A DNA stretch of 64,000 nucleotides from CBDAQD01 sp965275905 (GTDB lineage: Bacteria; Pseudomonadota; Alphaproteobacteria; Rhizobiales; JAJFHC01): NCBI GenBank assembly GCA_965275905.1, contig CBDHYJ010000050.1, positions 1 through 64,000 on the forward strand, read 5' to 3'. Under the pieces are notes generated by a model. It was not told the DNA's origin, made no database searches, and was given only the letters and a program-made list of their open reading frames with translations. Shown piece by piece: positions 42,655-51,753 of this stretch (within the stretch, counting starts at the first letter, position 1; the number at the start of each line of letters is the position of its first letter). The translations under genes were made by a program, and so were the position numbers.

Positions 42655-43875
42655 ATGTCATCACAGAAAGTCAATTTTGCCGGAAGTCAGGGCGATACGC
42701 TTGCTGCCCTGCTGGAATTGCCCGTCGGCCCCATTCGGGCCTACGCCGTTTTCGCCCACTGTTTTACCTGCTCTAAGGACATTTTTGCCGCGGCGCGCAT
42801 TGCCGGCGAACTTGCCGCGCACGGCATAGCTGTTCTGCGCTTCGATTTCACCGGCCTCGGGGCGAGCGAAGGCGAATTTGCCAACACCAACTTCTCTTCG
42901 AATGTCGAGGACCTGCTCAGGGCCGCAGACTTCCTGCGCCAGAACTACGAGGCGCCGCAGATCCTGATCGGACACAGCCTCGGCGGTGCGGCCGTGCTTG
43001 CCGCCGCCGGTGACGTCCCGGAAGTACGCGCGGTCGCGACCATCGGCGCGCCAGCGGACGCAGGCCACGTGGTGCACAATTTCGGTGCCAAGATCGACGA
43101 GATCGCAAGCGCGGGCGAAGCCGAGGTCACCCTTGCCGGACGGCAATTCACGATCAGGAAGCAGTTCCTCGAGGATGTCGAGAAGCAGCGCCTGGAGGAC
43201 CGGATCGCGGGGCTGAAGGCCGCGCTCATCGTGTTCCACGCGCCACGCGACCAGACCGTCGGCATAGAGAATGCCGCCGCCATCTTCGGAGCCGCCAGAC
43301 ATCCCAAGAGCTTTATCTCTCTCGACGATGCCGATCACCTGCTGTCCCGGCGCGCCGACGCCATCTATGTCGCGACCATCCTGAACGCCTGGGCGTCTCG
43401 CTTTGTCGAAGCCGAGACGGTGCCTGCGGAGGATGAAGGGGATGCAACAGGAGCCTTCGTGCGCGAGACGCGGCTCGGCAAGTTCCAGCAGCGCGTCCGT
43501 GTCGGCCGCCACAGCCTGCTCGCCGACGAGCCGGAAAGCTATGGCGGTCTCGACTCCGGACCCAGTCCGTACGATTTCCTGTCCGTGGCGCTGGGCGCGT
43601 GCACGACCATGACGATGCGCATGTATGCCGATCACAAGGGATTCGAACCTGACCGCCTCTCCGTTCAGGTCCTGCACGACAAGGTCCATGCCAAGGATTG
43701 CGCGGACTGCGGCGAGGGCAGGGAAGGCCGCATCGACCGTTTCGAGCGGATCATCACCATCGACGGGGATGTGGATGATGAGACCCGCGAAAAACTGCTG
43801 AAAATCGCGGACAAATGCCCGGTCCACCGCACGCTGGAGGCCAGTTCGGCCATCGTGACCCGGCTGGCGGATTAG
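42655..43875 (+). CDS. Bifunctional alpha/beta hydrolase fused to OsmC
   Basis: A 406-residue fusion with a strong GGAGGGAGG ribosome site. The N-terminal alpha/beta hydrolase (about 1-255) has RFDFTGLGASEGEF and the nucleophile elbow LIGHSLGGAAVL (Ser108), with HAPRDQTVGIEN and DDADHLLSR supplying the Asp and His region. The C-terminal OsmC peroxiredoxin-like domain (about 270-406) has LSVALGACTTMTMRMYA and DKCPVHRTLEAS, giving the two redox cysteines. OsmC proteins reduce organic hydroperoxides. The fusion is known in proteobacteria and suggests that ester and peroxide detoxification are coupled. Isolated gene, no operon partners. Confidence 0.93.
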   Translation: MSSQKVNFAGSQGDTLAALLELPVGPIRAYAVFAHCFTCSKDIFAAARIAGELAAHGIAVLRFDFTGLGASEGEFANTNFSSNVEDLLRAADFLRQNYEAPQILIGHSLGGAAVLAAAGDVPEVRAVATIGAPADAGHVVHNFGAKIDEIASAGEAEVTLAGRQFTIRKQFLEDVEKQRLEDRIAGLKAALIVFHAPRDQTVGIENAAAIFGAARHPKSFISLDDADHLLSRRADAIYVATILNAWASRFVEAETVPAEDEGDATGAFVRETRLGKFQQRVRVGRHSLLADEPESYGGLDSGPSPYDFLSVALGACTTMTMRMYADHKGFEPDRLSVQVLHDKVHAKDCADCGEGREGRIDRFERIITIDGDVDDETREKLLKIADKCPVHRTLEASSAIVTRLAD

Positions 43876-44237
43876 CGGTTGGCAGCCGACACGGTCGCTC
43901 TCTCATCACGGTAATCCGGCAAGCGGCTATGGGTTGTCCGCCGGTATCTGCCTTGCCCCGATCTCAGGATCTTCCCGGCACCGCGCCGACTTTTCGTGGA
44001 CGGCCCGATCGGCATACTACCGTCACACGTCGCTTGCGCCACTGCAGGCGAAGGCAAGTACCTTGAGCGCCAATAAGGTGGATCGGCTGCAGGCTGGCCG
44101 TCGTCATCAATTATTGCTCAGAATGCAATAATTGATGACATTTTGATATTAGAATTGACCATTAATCCTGCCTTATCCTTTCCGGCAATGTCTCCGCGAC
44201 CGTGAATTTGCGGGGCACGCGACAGGGAGGGAAAGAC
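43876..44237. other. Intergenic region upstream of the peptide-uptake operon
   Basis: A 362-bp gap with no gene. Bases 44100-44180 are markedly AT-rich and include a perfect palindrome (44103-44139) and possible promoter-like sequence (TTGATA, TTGACC). The ribosome site GGGAGGG at about 44225 serves the binding-protein ATG at 44238. Bases 43880-44095 have nothing I can identify. Confidence 0.4.
44103..44139. promoter_or_regulatory. Perfect 15-bp palindrome upstream of the peptide-uptake operon
   Basis: GTCATCAATTATTGC (44103-44117) and GCAATAATTGATGAC (44125-44139) are exact reverse complements separated by 7 nt. It is AT-rich, lies about 100 bp before the binding-protein start, and has no T-run or GC-rich stem, so an operator is more likely than a terminator. 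The regulator is unknown; a GntR- or LysR-type protein would fit the symmetry. Confidence 0.65.
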
Positions 44238-45761
44238 ATGAAGCGCATCAAGTTCCTTGGACTGACCATGGCAGTCGCCGTTGCGCTCGGCTCGGGCAGT
44301 GCCGGAGCGGACAAGGCAGACGACACGCTGCGGATTGCATGGGGTGCCAACGGTGTCATGCACAATGCCGACAACTATTACGGCAATACCCGTGCCGGCA
44401 TCTGGTTCACCAAGAGCGTCTGGGACACGCTGATCGAACGCGATCCCCTGACCTCGGAATACAAGGGCAATCTGGCCGAGAGCTGGGTCTGGATCGATGA
44501 CAAGACGCTCGAGTTCAAACTCCGCAAGGGTGTCCGGTTCCACAATGGCGAGCCGTTCGACGCCGACGACGTTGTCTATACCTACAACCGGATGTCTTCC
44601 GATGACGGCGTGAAGATCCGCAAGCTGATAAGCTGGATAGAGAAGGCGGTGAAGGTCGATCAGTACACCGTGCGCATTCACACCAAAGAAGCGTTTCCGC
44701 AGGCGATCGAGTTTCTCACCGGGCCGCTGCCCATCTATCCCAACGAGTATTACGAGAAGGTCGGCACAGATGGCATGTCCGCCAACCCTGTCGGGACGGG
44801 GCCGTACAAGGTCGTGAAGATGAAGCCCGGCGAAGAATACACGCTGGTCCGCAACGATGACTACAACTGGGGCAGTCCGAAGAGCAAACCGAAGATCAAG
44901 AACGTCGTCATTCGCGAGATACCGGACATTCAGACACAGGTCGCCGAACTGCTGGCCGGCGGCATCGACATGACGCCGGATCTGACAACCGATCTGGTCG
45001 AGAAGCTCCAGGGCAATGCGGATGTCACGGCTTCCCAGGCCGAGACTCTGAGAATCTACTACATCGGTCTCGACGCCGCCGGACGGTCCGGCGTCAAGCC
45101 GATCTCCGATGTCCGGGTTCGTCGGGCGATCAGTCATGCCATAAACCGCAAGTCGATCGTCGACAACCTGATGCGCGGCGCGGCAAAAGTCATCGACACG
45201 CCGTGTCACCCCAAACAGTTCGGCTGCATCGCCTCTGCGGCTGTCAGCTATGATTACGATGTCGATGCTGCCAAGACGCTCTTGAAGGAGGCCGGTTACC
45301 CGGATGGGTTTGAACTCGACCTCTATGCAGAAGCGCCGGCGCATGAAGCCGAGGCGGTCATCGGTGATCTCGCCGCGGTGGGCATAAAGGCAAAGCTGAA
45401 CCGGCTGCCGTGGGAGGCCTATGCCGATGCGCTGGCGAAGAACAAGGCGCCCGTGTTTCTGACCAACTGGGGTTCCAACTCGCTTGCCGATGCGGCAGCC
45501 ATAATCAGCTATTTCTTCAGTGGCAATGCAGATGACTTCGCCCGGGATCCGGACGTCACGAAGTGGCTGAACGTCGCGGACACGAATACGGATCCCGAGA
45601 AACGCAAAGAGTATTATGCCAAGGCGATCAAGCGGATCACCGACCAGTCTTACGTTGTTTCGCTCTATACGGGCGTTCGCAGCTATGGCTACGACAAGAA
45701 CCTGAACTTCATGCCCTTCGTGGACGAAGTCCTGCGCTTTCACGAATACAGCTGGAAATAG
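44238..45761 (+). CDS. ABC importer periplasmic binding protein, dipeptide/opine type
   Basis: A 507-residue family 5 solute-binding protein from ATG 44238 with GGGAGGG upstream. The signal peptide is MKRIKFLGLTMAVAVALGSGSAGA. Landmarks of the DppA/OppA family: KSVWDTLIERDPLTSEYKG, the FKLRKGVRFHNGEPFDADDVVYTYNRM core, NPVGTGPYKVVKMKPGEE and VRRAISHAINRKSIVD. It binds a peptide, opine or related amine in the periplasm. The M19-family protein and four Dpp-like ABC genes follow on the same strand, so they probably form one uptake operon. Confidence 0.92.
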   Translation: MKRIKFLGLTMAVAVALGSGSAGADKADDTLRIAWGANGVMHNADNYYGNTRAGIWFTKSVWDTLIERDPLTSEYKGNLAESWVWIDDKTLEFKLRKGVRFHNGEPFDADDVVYTYNRMSSDDGVKIRKLISWIEKAVKVDQYTVRIHTKEAFPQAIEFLTGPLPIYPNEYYEKVGTDGMSANPVGTGPYKVVKMKPGEEYTLVRNDDYNWGSPKSKPKIKNVVIREIPDIQTQVAELLAGGIDMTPDLTTDLVEKLQGNADVTASQAETLRIYYIGLDAAGRSGVKPISDVRVRRAISHAINRKSIVDNLMRGAAKVIDTPCHPKQFGCIASAAVSYDYDVDAAKTLLKEAGYPDGFELDLYAEAPAHEAEAVIGDLAAVGIKAKLNRLPWEAYADALAKNKAPVFLTNWGSNSLADAAAIISYFFSGNADDFARDPDVTKWLNVADTNTDPEKRKEYYAKAIKRITDQSYVVSLYTGVRSYGYDKNLNFMPFVDEVLRFHEYSWK

Positions 45762-45823
45762 TCTCTCCCGGCGATGCGCGGCCGATACCGCGCATCGCGA
45801 CCTTCTGCAATGAAATCAGTGGG

Positions 45824-46855
45824 ATGCATCCAATGGATGAGCGCAATGTCCGCGATGGCGGAGAGACGTTGGACACAGTCGATGCGGCGGCCCTGCATAG
45901 CGAAGCGATCGTCTGCGATCTGACACTGCCCTGGATCGAGATCGGCAGCCGGGAGTTGCGCGACCAGACGCTTCCCCGGTTCGGGGCAAGCGGATTCAAC
46001 TTCGTTTCCCTGACGCTGGCCTCGGACTCGGAGTCGCAGGCCGAAGTCTTCAAATCGATAGCGCGCGAACGGCGCTACGTGTCCGATCGTGCCGAGAGCC
46101 TCTGCCTGGTCGAGTCGGTCGACGACATCCTGTCATCGAAGCGCGACGGAAAGCTTGCTGTTTCGTTCAACCTCCAGGGCACGAATGCACTGGCCGGCGA
46201 CATTGGCGTCGTCGAGCCGCTCTACAAGCTCGGCGTCCGGCAGATCCTCATGGTCTACAACAGGAAGAACCTTGTGGGCGACGGCTGCCACGAACCTACG
46301 GACGGCAAGCTTAGCCAGTTCGGCGTCGAGCTTGTCGAGGAGATGAACCGGGTCGGCATGATCGTCGACTGCAGTCACACCGGCTACCGGACGTCTATGG
46401 ATGTTATGGAAGTTTCGACCGAGCCTGTCATCTTCTCTCATTCCAATCCTCGATCACTCTGGGACCACGATCGCAACATCCGGGATGACCAGGCCAAGGC
46501 CTGCGCCGCGACCGGCGGCCTGGTCGGTGTGGTCGGCGTCGGGATCTTCATGGGGGAAGATGACGCGTCGACCGAGACGTTCTTTCGTCAAATCGACTAT
46601 TATGCGGAATTGATCGGGACCGAGCACATCGCGCTCGGGCTCGACTACGTTTACGACGTGGAGGCCGAGAAACGGTATATGGCAGGTGTCCAGGTGCCTG
46701 TGCACGGCAACTACCAGAACATGAACAGCTTCTTCCAGCCCGAACAGCTTCCCGAACTCACGGAGATGATGATTGCCAACGGCTACGAAGAACAGGCGGT
46801 GCGGAATATCTTGGGGGAGAGCTTTCTCCGTATCGCCGGAAAGGTGTGGCGCTAG
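45824..46855 (+). CDS. M19 (membrane dipeptidase) family protein with altered metal site
   Basis: A 343-residue cytoplasmic protein of the renal dipeptidase (M19) fold, from ATG 45824. Conserved features are LGVRQILMVYNRKNLVGDGCHEPTDGKLS, EMNRVGMIVDCSHTGYRT, VIFSHSNPRSLWDHDRN and HIALGLDYVYD, so the histidines of the two SH motifs and the final Asp are kept. The classical N-terminal HxD is not present (IVCDLTLPW instead). The bridging Glu position reads NLQGTNAL, that is Gln. This pattern recurs in a clade of M19 proteins that I recall having GFQN there. The metal content, and whether it is a peptidase at all, are uncertain. It sits inside a peptide ABC operon. Confidence 0.85.
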   Translation: MHPMDERNVRDGGETLDTVDAAALHSEAIVCDLTLPWIEIGSRELRDQTLPRFGASGFNFVSLTLASDSESQAEVFKSIARERRYVSDRAESLCLVESVDDILSSKRDGKLAVSFNLQGTNALAGDIGVVEPLYKLGVRQILMVYNRKNLVGDGCHEPTDGKLSQFGVELVEEMNRVGMIVDCSHTGYRTSMDVMEVSTEPVIFSHSNPRSLWDHDRNIRDDQAKACAATGGLVGVVGVGIFMGEDDASTETFFRQIDYYAELIGTEHIALGLDYVYDVEAEKRYMAGVQVPVHGNYQNMNSFFQPEQLPELTEMMIANGYEEQAVRNILGESFLRIAGKVWR

Positions 46856-46870
46856 AGCAGCGATCCCCAG

Positions 46871-47788
46871 ATGATCACCTTTGTCCTGAAACGATTGTTC
46901 AGCGCCTTTCTCACCCTTCTGGTCGTATCCATCTTCATCTTCTTGCTGGCGCATCTGGCCGGAGATCCGGCGATTGCGATTGCCGGCAAGGAATCCTCGG
47001 CCGAAGACATCGCCCGCATAAGGGCGCATTACGGTTTCGACCGGCCGCTTTATCAGCAGTACTTTGCTTGGTGCGGCAGGGCTCTTGTCGGTGATTTCGG
47101 CAGGTCCTACCACTATCAGCAGCCAGTCGCGGATATGCTGATCGCCCGTCTCCCAATTACGGTCATATTGGGAACGAGTGCTCTTGGATTTGCGCTGCTG
47201 ATCTCCCTTCCACTTGGCATTCTTGCCGCCATCCGGCCGAATTCCATCATCGACCGGCTATCGCTTGTGATTGCTGTGGTGGGGCAGGCGATGCCGACCT
47301 TCTGGTTCGCACTCGTGATGATCGTGTTCTTTGGATTAACCCTGCGATGGTTTCCGATCTCGGGCAACGCGACGTGGCAGCATTTCATAATGCCCACCAT
47401 TGCGCTGGGATACTTTGCCACGCCGGCAATCATGCGTCTGACACGCGCCGGCATGATCGACGCTCTCGACTCGGACTACATCCGCACCGCCCGCGCGAAG
47501 GGCCTGAGCCGGGCCAGCATCCTGTTGAAGCACGCACTGCGCAACGTCATGATCCCCGTTGTCTCGGTTTCAGCCGTGCAGTTCGGGGCGATGTTAAGCG
47601 GGTCCATCGTGGTCGAGCAGATCTTTGCCCTGCAGGGCATCGGCTGGTTGAGCTATGACGCGACGGTGCGATCCGATCTGCCTGTCGTGCAGGCCATAAC
47701 GCTGGTCATCTCTGTCTTCTATGTCTTGCTCACTCTGGCGGCCGACTTGCTGAATGCGGTCCTGGACCCGCGCATCAGGATAGGTTGA
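46871..47788 (+). CDS. ABC importer permease, DppB-like
   Basis: A 305-residue permease starting 16 bp after the M19 gene. N-terminal LKRLFSAFLTLLVVSIFIFLL is the first helix. The family features RIRAHYGFDRPLYQQYFAW, SLPLGILAAIRPNSIIDR, and the coupling loop with DSDYIRTARAKGLSRASILLKHALRNV are clear. It forms the membrane pore with the next gene. The substrate follows the binding protein (peptide or opine). Confidence 0.92.
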   Translation: MITFVLKRLFSAFLTLLVVSIFIFLLAHLAGDPAIAIAGKESSAEDIARIRAHYGFDRPLYQQYFAWCGRALVGDFGRSYHYQQPVADMLIARLPITVILGTSALGFALLISLPLGILAAIRPNSIIDRLSLVIAVVGQAMPTFWFALVMIVFFGLTLRWFPISGNATWQHFIMPTIALGYFATPAIMRLTRAGMIDALDSDYIRTARAKGLSRASILLKHALRNVMIPVVSVSAVQFGAMLSGSIVVEQIFALQGIGWLSYDATVRSDLPVVQAITLVISVFYVLLTLAADLLNAVLDPRIRIG

Positions 47789-47798
47789 AGGACGCGGC

Positions 47799-48686
47799 AT
47801 GGCGCAGCAGTCACAAGAACCGCAACTTGCATCGCGATCCGGTGGCCTGCTGTATCGTGCACGTGGCAACCCCAGTGTGTTCATCAGCGCAGCGGTGTTG
47901 CTGGCAGTTCTGCTCATCGCGGTGGCGGCGCCGCTCATTGCCCCTCACGATCCGTATGCACACGATCTCTCGCGGCGGCTCCTGCCGCCGATCCTGTTTG
48001 ATGGCCACAACGCTGCCCATCCGCTGGGCACCGACGCCTATGGCCGGGACTACCTCTCGCGCCTGATTTACGGCGCACGCATTTCCCTGATCATCGGCTT
48101 TTCGGTGATGCTCATTTCTGGCTTCATCGGAACGGCGCTGGGGCTTGTCGCCGGCTATTTCGGTGGCCGGACCGACCAGGTCATCATGTTCATCATCAAT
48201 ACCCGCCTGGCACTGCCGATATTCCTGGTCGCCATGTCGGTCGTCGTAGTTTTCGGCACATCGATTATCGGGACGATCCTCACGATCAGTCTGTTTCTTT
48301 GGGATCGCTTTGCGGTGGTGGTGAGAAGCGCCACACAGCAGGCTGCGGGTCAGGACTATGTGCTGGCGGCGCGCAGTGTCGGATGTTCAACCGGGTACAT
48401 TCTGCTCGCTGAAATCCTGCCGAACCTCGTCAACGCTGTAATCGTGATCGGCACCATCGAAATGGCCTACGCCATCCTGATTGAGGCAGCGCTGTCGTTT
48501 CTGGGTTTCGGGGTCCAGGAGCCAACGCCGTCTTGGGGCCTCATGCTGGCTCAGGCCCGACAATATCTGTTCTTCGATTCCTGGCTTCTCTACATCCCCG
48601 GTGCGGCGTTGTTCGGGCTCGCCCTGGCGATCAATCTCTTCGGCGACGGGCTGCGCGATCTTCTCGCTGCAGGAGACCGCGGATGA
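47799..48686 (+). CDS. ABC importer permease, DppC-like
   Basis: A 295-residue permease. Family signatures are LIAPHDPYAHDLSRRLLPP, HPLGTDAYGRDYLSRLIYG, the coupling region QDYVLAARSVGCSTGYILLAEILPN and EAALSFLGFGVQEPTPSWG. It starts 10 bp after the DppB-like gene, and its stop overlaps the ATPase start (ATGA), so translation is coupled. It is the second half of the transport channel. Confidence 0.92.
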   Translation: MAQQSQEPQLASRSGGLLYRARGNPSVFISAAVLLAVLLIAVAAPLIAPHDPYAHDLSRRLLPPILFDGHNAAHPLGTDAYGRDYLSRLIYGARISLIIGFSVMLISGFIGTALGLVAGYFGGRTDQVIMFIINTRLALPIFLVAMSVVVVFGTSIIGTILTISLFLWDRFAVVVRSATQQAAGQDYVLAARSVGCSTGYILLAEILPNLVNAVIVIGTIEMAYAILIEAALSFLGFGVQEPTPSWGLMLAQARQYLFFDSWLLYIPGAALFGLALAINLFGDGLRDLLAAGDRG

Positions 48687-49690
48687 CCGGGATTCTCGAC
48701 GTGGACGGACTCAATGTACGCTTTCCACTTGCGAACGGTGTGCTCCATGCCGTCCGGGACGTCAGCTTTCATGTCGAACCGGACGAGATACTCGGGATCG
48801 TGGGAGAATCCGGCTGCGGCAAGTCGATGACGGCGCTTGCCATCATGGATCTGCTGTCGAAACGGGCCCGGCGCGAGGTCAGCCGACTGGAATTCGGCGG
48901 ACGGGAGATCTCCGGCCTTTCCGAGAAGGAGATGAACCGGCTCCGTGGCGATCGCATTGCGATGATCTTCCAGGAACCCATGACGTCTCTCAATCCGGTC
49001 TACACGATCGGGGATCAGTTGGAGGAGGTCTATCTCAGGCATCGGGGCGGGACCCGCGCGGCGGCGCATGAGCGTGCCGCCGATTTGCTTGAAAAGGTTG
49101 GCATACCTCCTTCGCAGCGGCGCATGAGCCAATATCCTCATCAGCTCTCCGGCGGTCTCAGGCAGCGCGTGATGATCGCAATGGCCCTTATGTGCGAGCC
49201 GGATCTCATTATTGCCGACGAGCCCACGACGGCCCTGGATGTCACTATCCAGGCCCAGGTGCTGGCGCTGCTTAAGCGGCTGCAGCGCGAGTTCGGCATG
49301 GCAGTGATTCTGATCACGCACGATCTCGGTGTCATCGCCCGGATGGCAGACAGAGTCCTCGTGATGTATGCGGGATCTGTGGTCGAATCCGCACCAACAC
49401 AGCAGATTTTCAGCAACCCTTGTCATCCTTATACGCAGGGATTGTTGCGCTGCCTTCCAGGTGCACGGCAAACAGGACAGCCGGATGAGCGACTCGGAAC
49501 AATTGCGGGCGTCGTTCCGTCGCTGATTGGTGACATTGAGGGCTGTGCCTTTGCTAACCGTTGTCCCCACGCCTTCGATCGCTGTGCAAGTGGGGCAGTC
49601 GGTACGGCTACAGCGGATCCGGGCCATATATTTCGGTGCTTGCTCTCGCCGGCGCAGTCCCGCGAAAACTTTCACCGGTGGTCTGGATGA
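48683..49690 (+). CDS. ABC importer ATPase, DppD-like
   Basis: A 335-residue ATPase from ATG 48683, which overlaps the permease stop by 4 bp; the longer upstream frame is a shadow. Walker A GIVGESGCGKSMTAL, Q-loop IAMIFQEPMTSLNPVYTI, signature LSGGLRQRVMIAMALMCEP, Walker B LIIADEPTTALDVT and H-loop LITHDLGVI are complete. The C-terminal Cys-containing oligopeptide extension (GCAFANRCPHAFDRC) is typical of DppD/OppD, which often carry an Fe-S cluster there. Confidence 0.92.
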   Translation: MTGILDVDGLNVRFPLANGVLHAVRDVSFHVEPDEILGIVGESGCGKSMTALAIMDLLSKRARREVSRLEFGGREISGLSEKEMNRLRGDRIAMIFQEPMTSLNPVYTIGDQLEEVYLRHRGGTRAAAHERAADLLEKVGIPPSQRRMSQYPHQLSGGLRQRVMIAMALMCEPDLIIADEPTTALDVTIQAQVLALLKRLQREFGMAVILITHDLGVIARMADRVLVMYAGSVVESAPTQQIFSNPCHPYTQGLLRCLPGARQTGQPDERLGTIAGVVPSLIGDIEGCAFANRCPHAFDRCASGAVGTATADPGHIFRCLLSPAQSRENFHRWSG

Positions 49691-50664
49691 CGGAGAGTGT
49701 CCTTGAGGCGCGAGCGCTCCATCGCGCTTACACGATCTCGCACGGCCTGATGGCCGAAAAGTCGATACTTTCCGCCGTTGCCGGCGTTGACTTGAAAATG
49801 GAGCGCGGAACCGTGCTCGGACTGGTGGGAGAGTCCGGGTGTGGCAAGTCCACGCTGGCCCGCCTCCTGCTGGGGCTTGAGCCTCCGACCGCGGGCGAGG
49901 TGCTTATCGGTGGCCGGCCGGTCGCCTCGATGGACCGGCGCGAACGCGCGCGCAAGATCCAGGTTGTTCTTCAGGACCCGAACTCGTCGTTGAATCCCCG
50001 CAAGACGGTGCTCTCCATCGTCACGTTGCCGCTTCGCGTGCATGCAATGGGAGACCGGCGCGAACAGGAGGCGCGTGCCGTCGAGATGCTCGACATGGTG
50101 GGCCTGCCGCGCCGTGTTCATGCGAGCCTGCCGGGCGATCTGTCGGGCGGTCAGAGGCAACGCGTCGCCATTGCCCGGGCACTCGTGACGAGGCCTGAAG
50201 TTGTCATCTGCGACGAGCCCACCTCCGCGCTCGACGTTTCGGTGCAGGCGCAGATCCTCAACCTGCTGAAGGATCTGCGCGACGAGCTTGGGCTTACATA
50301 CCTCCTGATCTCTCATGACCTTGCGGTTGTCCGGCACATGGCCACCCGTGTGGCGGTCATGTATCTCGGTGGCATCGTCGAGGAAGCTGATGGCGAGGCG
50401 TTCTTTTCAGCTCCGCGACATCCTTACAGCCGTGTCCTGCTGAACTCGGTTCTGACAACCGAACCGGGCAGGCAACTGCCCGATCCAGCGCTCGACGCCG
50501 GCGTTCCGAATCCTCTGGACCTGCCGTTCGGCTGCAGGTTCCATCCGCGTTGTACGGACGCGCTGGCCGTCTGTTCGCGCAAAGCCCCGGACCTGATCCC
50601 GGATTCGTCCGGGTCCCGGGTAGCCTGTCATCTCTATGACGAAGGCATTCGGCCCGCCGGCTGA
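49687..50664 (+). CDS. ABC importer ATPase, DppF-like
   Basis: A 325-residue second ATPase from ATG 49687, again in a 4-bp overlap with the previous gene. Walker A GLVGESGCGKSTLARLLLG, Q-loop IQVVLQDPNSSLNPRKT, signature LSGGQRQRVAIARALV, Walker B VVICDEPTSALDVS and H-loop LISHDLAVVRHMATR are present. The C-terminal CRFHPRCTDALAVC is the expected oligopeptide-family extension. It completes the five-gene importer plus the M19 gene. It is convergent with the LysR gene 45 bp downstream. Confidence 0.92.
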   Translation: MTESVLEARALHRAYTISHGLMAEKSILSAVAGVDLKMERGTVLGLVGESGCGKSTLARLLLGLEPPTAGEVLIGGRPVASMDRRERARKIQVVLQDPNSSLNPRKTVLSIVTLPLRVHAMGDRREQEARAVEMLDMVGLPRRVHASLPGDLSGGQRQRVAIARALVTRPEVVICDEPTSALDVSVQAQILNLLKDLRDELGLTYLLISHDLAVVRHMATRVAVMYLGGIVEEADGEAFFSAPRHPYSRVLLNSVLTTEPGRQLPDPALDAGVPNPLDLPFGCRFHPRCTDALAVCSRKAPDLIPDSSGSRVACHLYDEGIRPAG

Positions 50665-50708
50665 TGTGACTGTTGTTTGCGAGGGATTCCGTCTGGAGGG
50701 GACAGCGG

Positions 50709-51623
50709 CTACCCGGCGTCGCTGTTTTCTTCAGACGCGACTTCAGCGATTTGGCGAATGAACTGATCGAGTGCGGGCGAGGCGGCGCGGCAGTCCCTGC
50801 GCCAGATTGCGGAAGTCCGGAGCTCCGGGGGGCGCTCGTGCAGCGGCCGGACCGAAATGCCCCTCATCGAATGAACAAGCGCACTGTCGACGTGGAGCGT
50901 TACGCCCATTTCGGCCGCAACCAGTCCCATAATGCCGTCGCTGTGATCGGCTTCCTGAATGACCTTCGGAACGAAGCCGTGCGCGATACAGAAATTGCGG
51001 ATTGGCCTGGCGGTCGTCTTCCAGGTCTCCCATCGGCCCATGACAAACGGTTCATCCGCCAGGTCGGTGACAGAGACACGTTTCTTGCGCGTCAGCGGAT
51101 GCGACGAAGGCAGGACGCACACAACCCGCTCCTCACGCACCAGGATTTGGTCGAGTTCGGCGGGCAACTGCTGGTCGACGATGAACGCGATGTCGCATTG
51201 CTCATCCAGCACCATCTCGAGCGCTTGGGGTGTCGATTCGTCGATCAGGGTGACCTCTATGTGAGGATTGCCGGACCGAAACCGTCGAACGACCTGAGGG
51301 AGAAAGTTCGTGATGACATGATCATTGAAACCGACCCGGAGTTCGCCGGTAAGGCCGATGTGGGCCTGTTGCGCCTGATCTATTGCGTGATCGAGGTCGG
51401 CAACGAGGCTTGACGTGTGCTTCAGGAAGATCCTGCCGGAGTCCGTCAGGCGCGTGACCCTCGTTGTCCGTCTGAACAGGTCGGTTTGCAGGGCGTCCTC
51501 CAGGGCCTTGATCGTCCGGCTCAACGCTGGTTGCGCGACGCCCAGGCGTTCCGATGCCTGGCGAAAGCTCAGCGTTTCCGCAACAGCGTGAAACGCTCGG
51601 ATATGACGAATTTCCACGGGCAT
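50709..51623 (-). CDS. LysR-family regulator
   Basis: A 304-residue LysR protein. The helix-turn-helix is AETLSFRQASERLGVAQPALSRTIKALEDAL. The effector domain has GELRVGFNDHVITNFLPQVVRRFR, ALEMVLDEQCDIAFIVDQQ and MGLVAAEMGVTLHVDSALV. It is convergent with the peptide-uptake operon, so it may control that operon from a distance or an unrelated target. It does not lie next to the palindrome at 44.1 kb. Effector and targets are unknown. Confidence 0.85.
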   Translation of the reverse strand: MPVEIRHIRAFHAVAETLSFRQASERLGVAQPALSRTIKALEDALQTDLFRRTTRVTRLTDSGRIFLKHTSSLVADLDHAIDQAQQAHIGLTGELRVGFNDHVITNFLPQVVRRFRSGNPHIEVTLIDESTPQALEMVLDEQCDIAFIVDQQLPAELDQILVREERVVCVLPSSHPLTRKKRVSVTDLADEPFVMGRWETWKTTARPIRNFCIAHGFVPKVIQEADHSDGIMGLVAAEMGVTLHVDSALVHSMRGISVRPLHERPPELRTSAIWRRDCRAASPALDQFIRQIAEVASEENSDAG

Positions 51624-51753
51624 TATTTCGTCACCGGCATTAATCGTGGAGAGAAAATCGTTCTGATGTAATCAATTCGCGTCAGCCATTGCAACCGGGA
51701 GCGCCGCAAAAACGCGGTCACCGCCCGGTTTTGTTTGTCCGATGCACAAAATC

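Noticed and set aside
44118..45743. Long antisense frame opposite the binding protein at 44.2 kb
   Set aside because: Lies over a clear solute-binding protein with signal peptide and family motifs; no independent ribosome site or domain.
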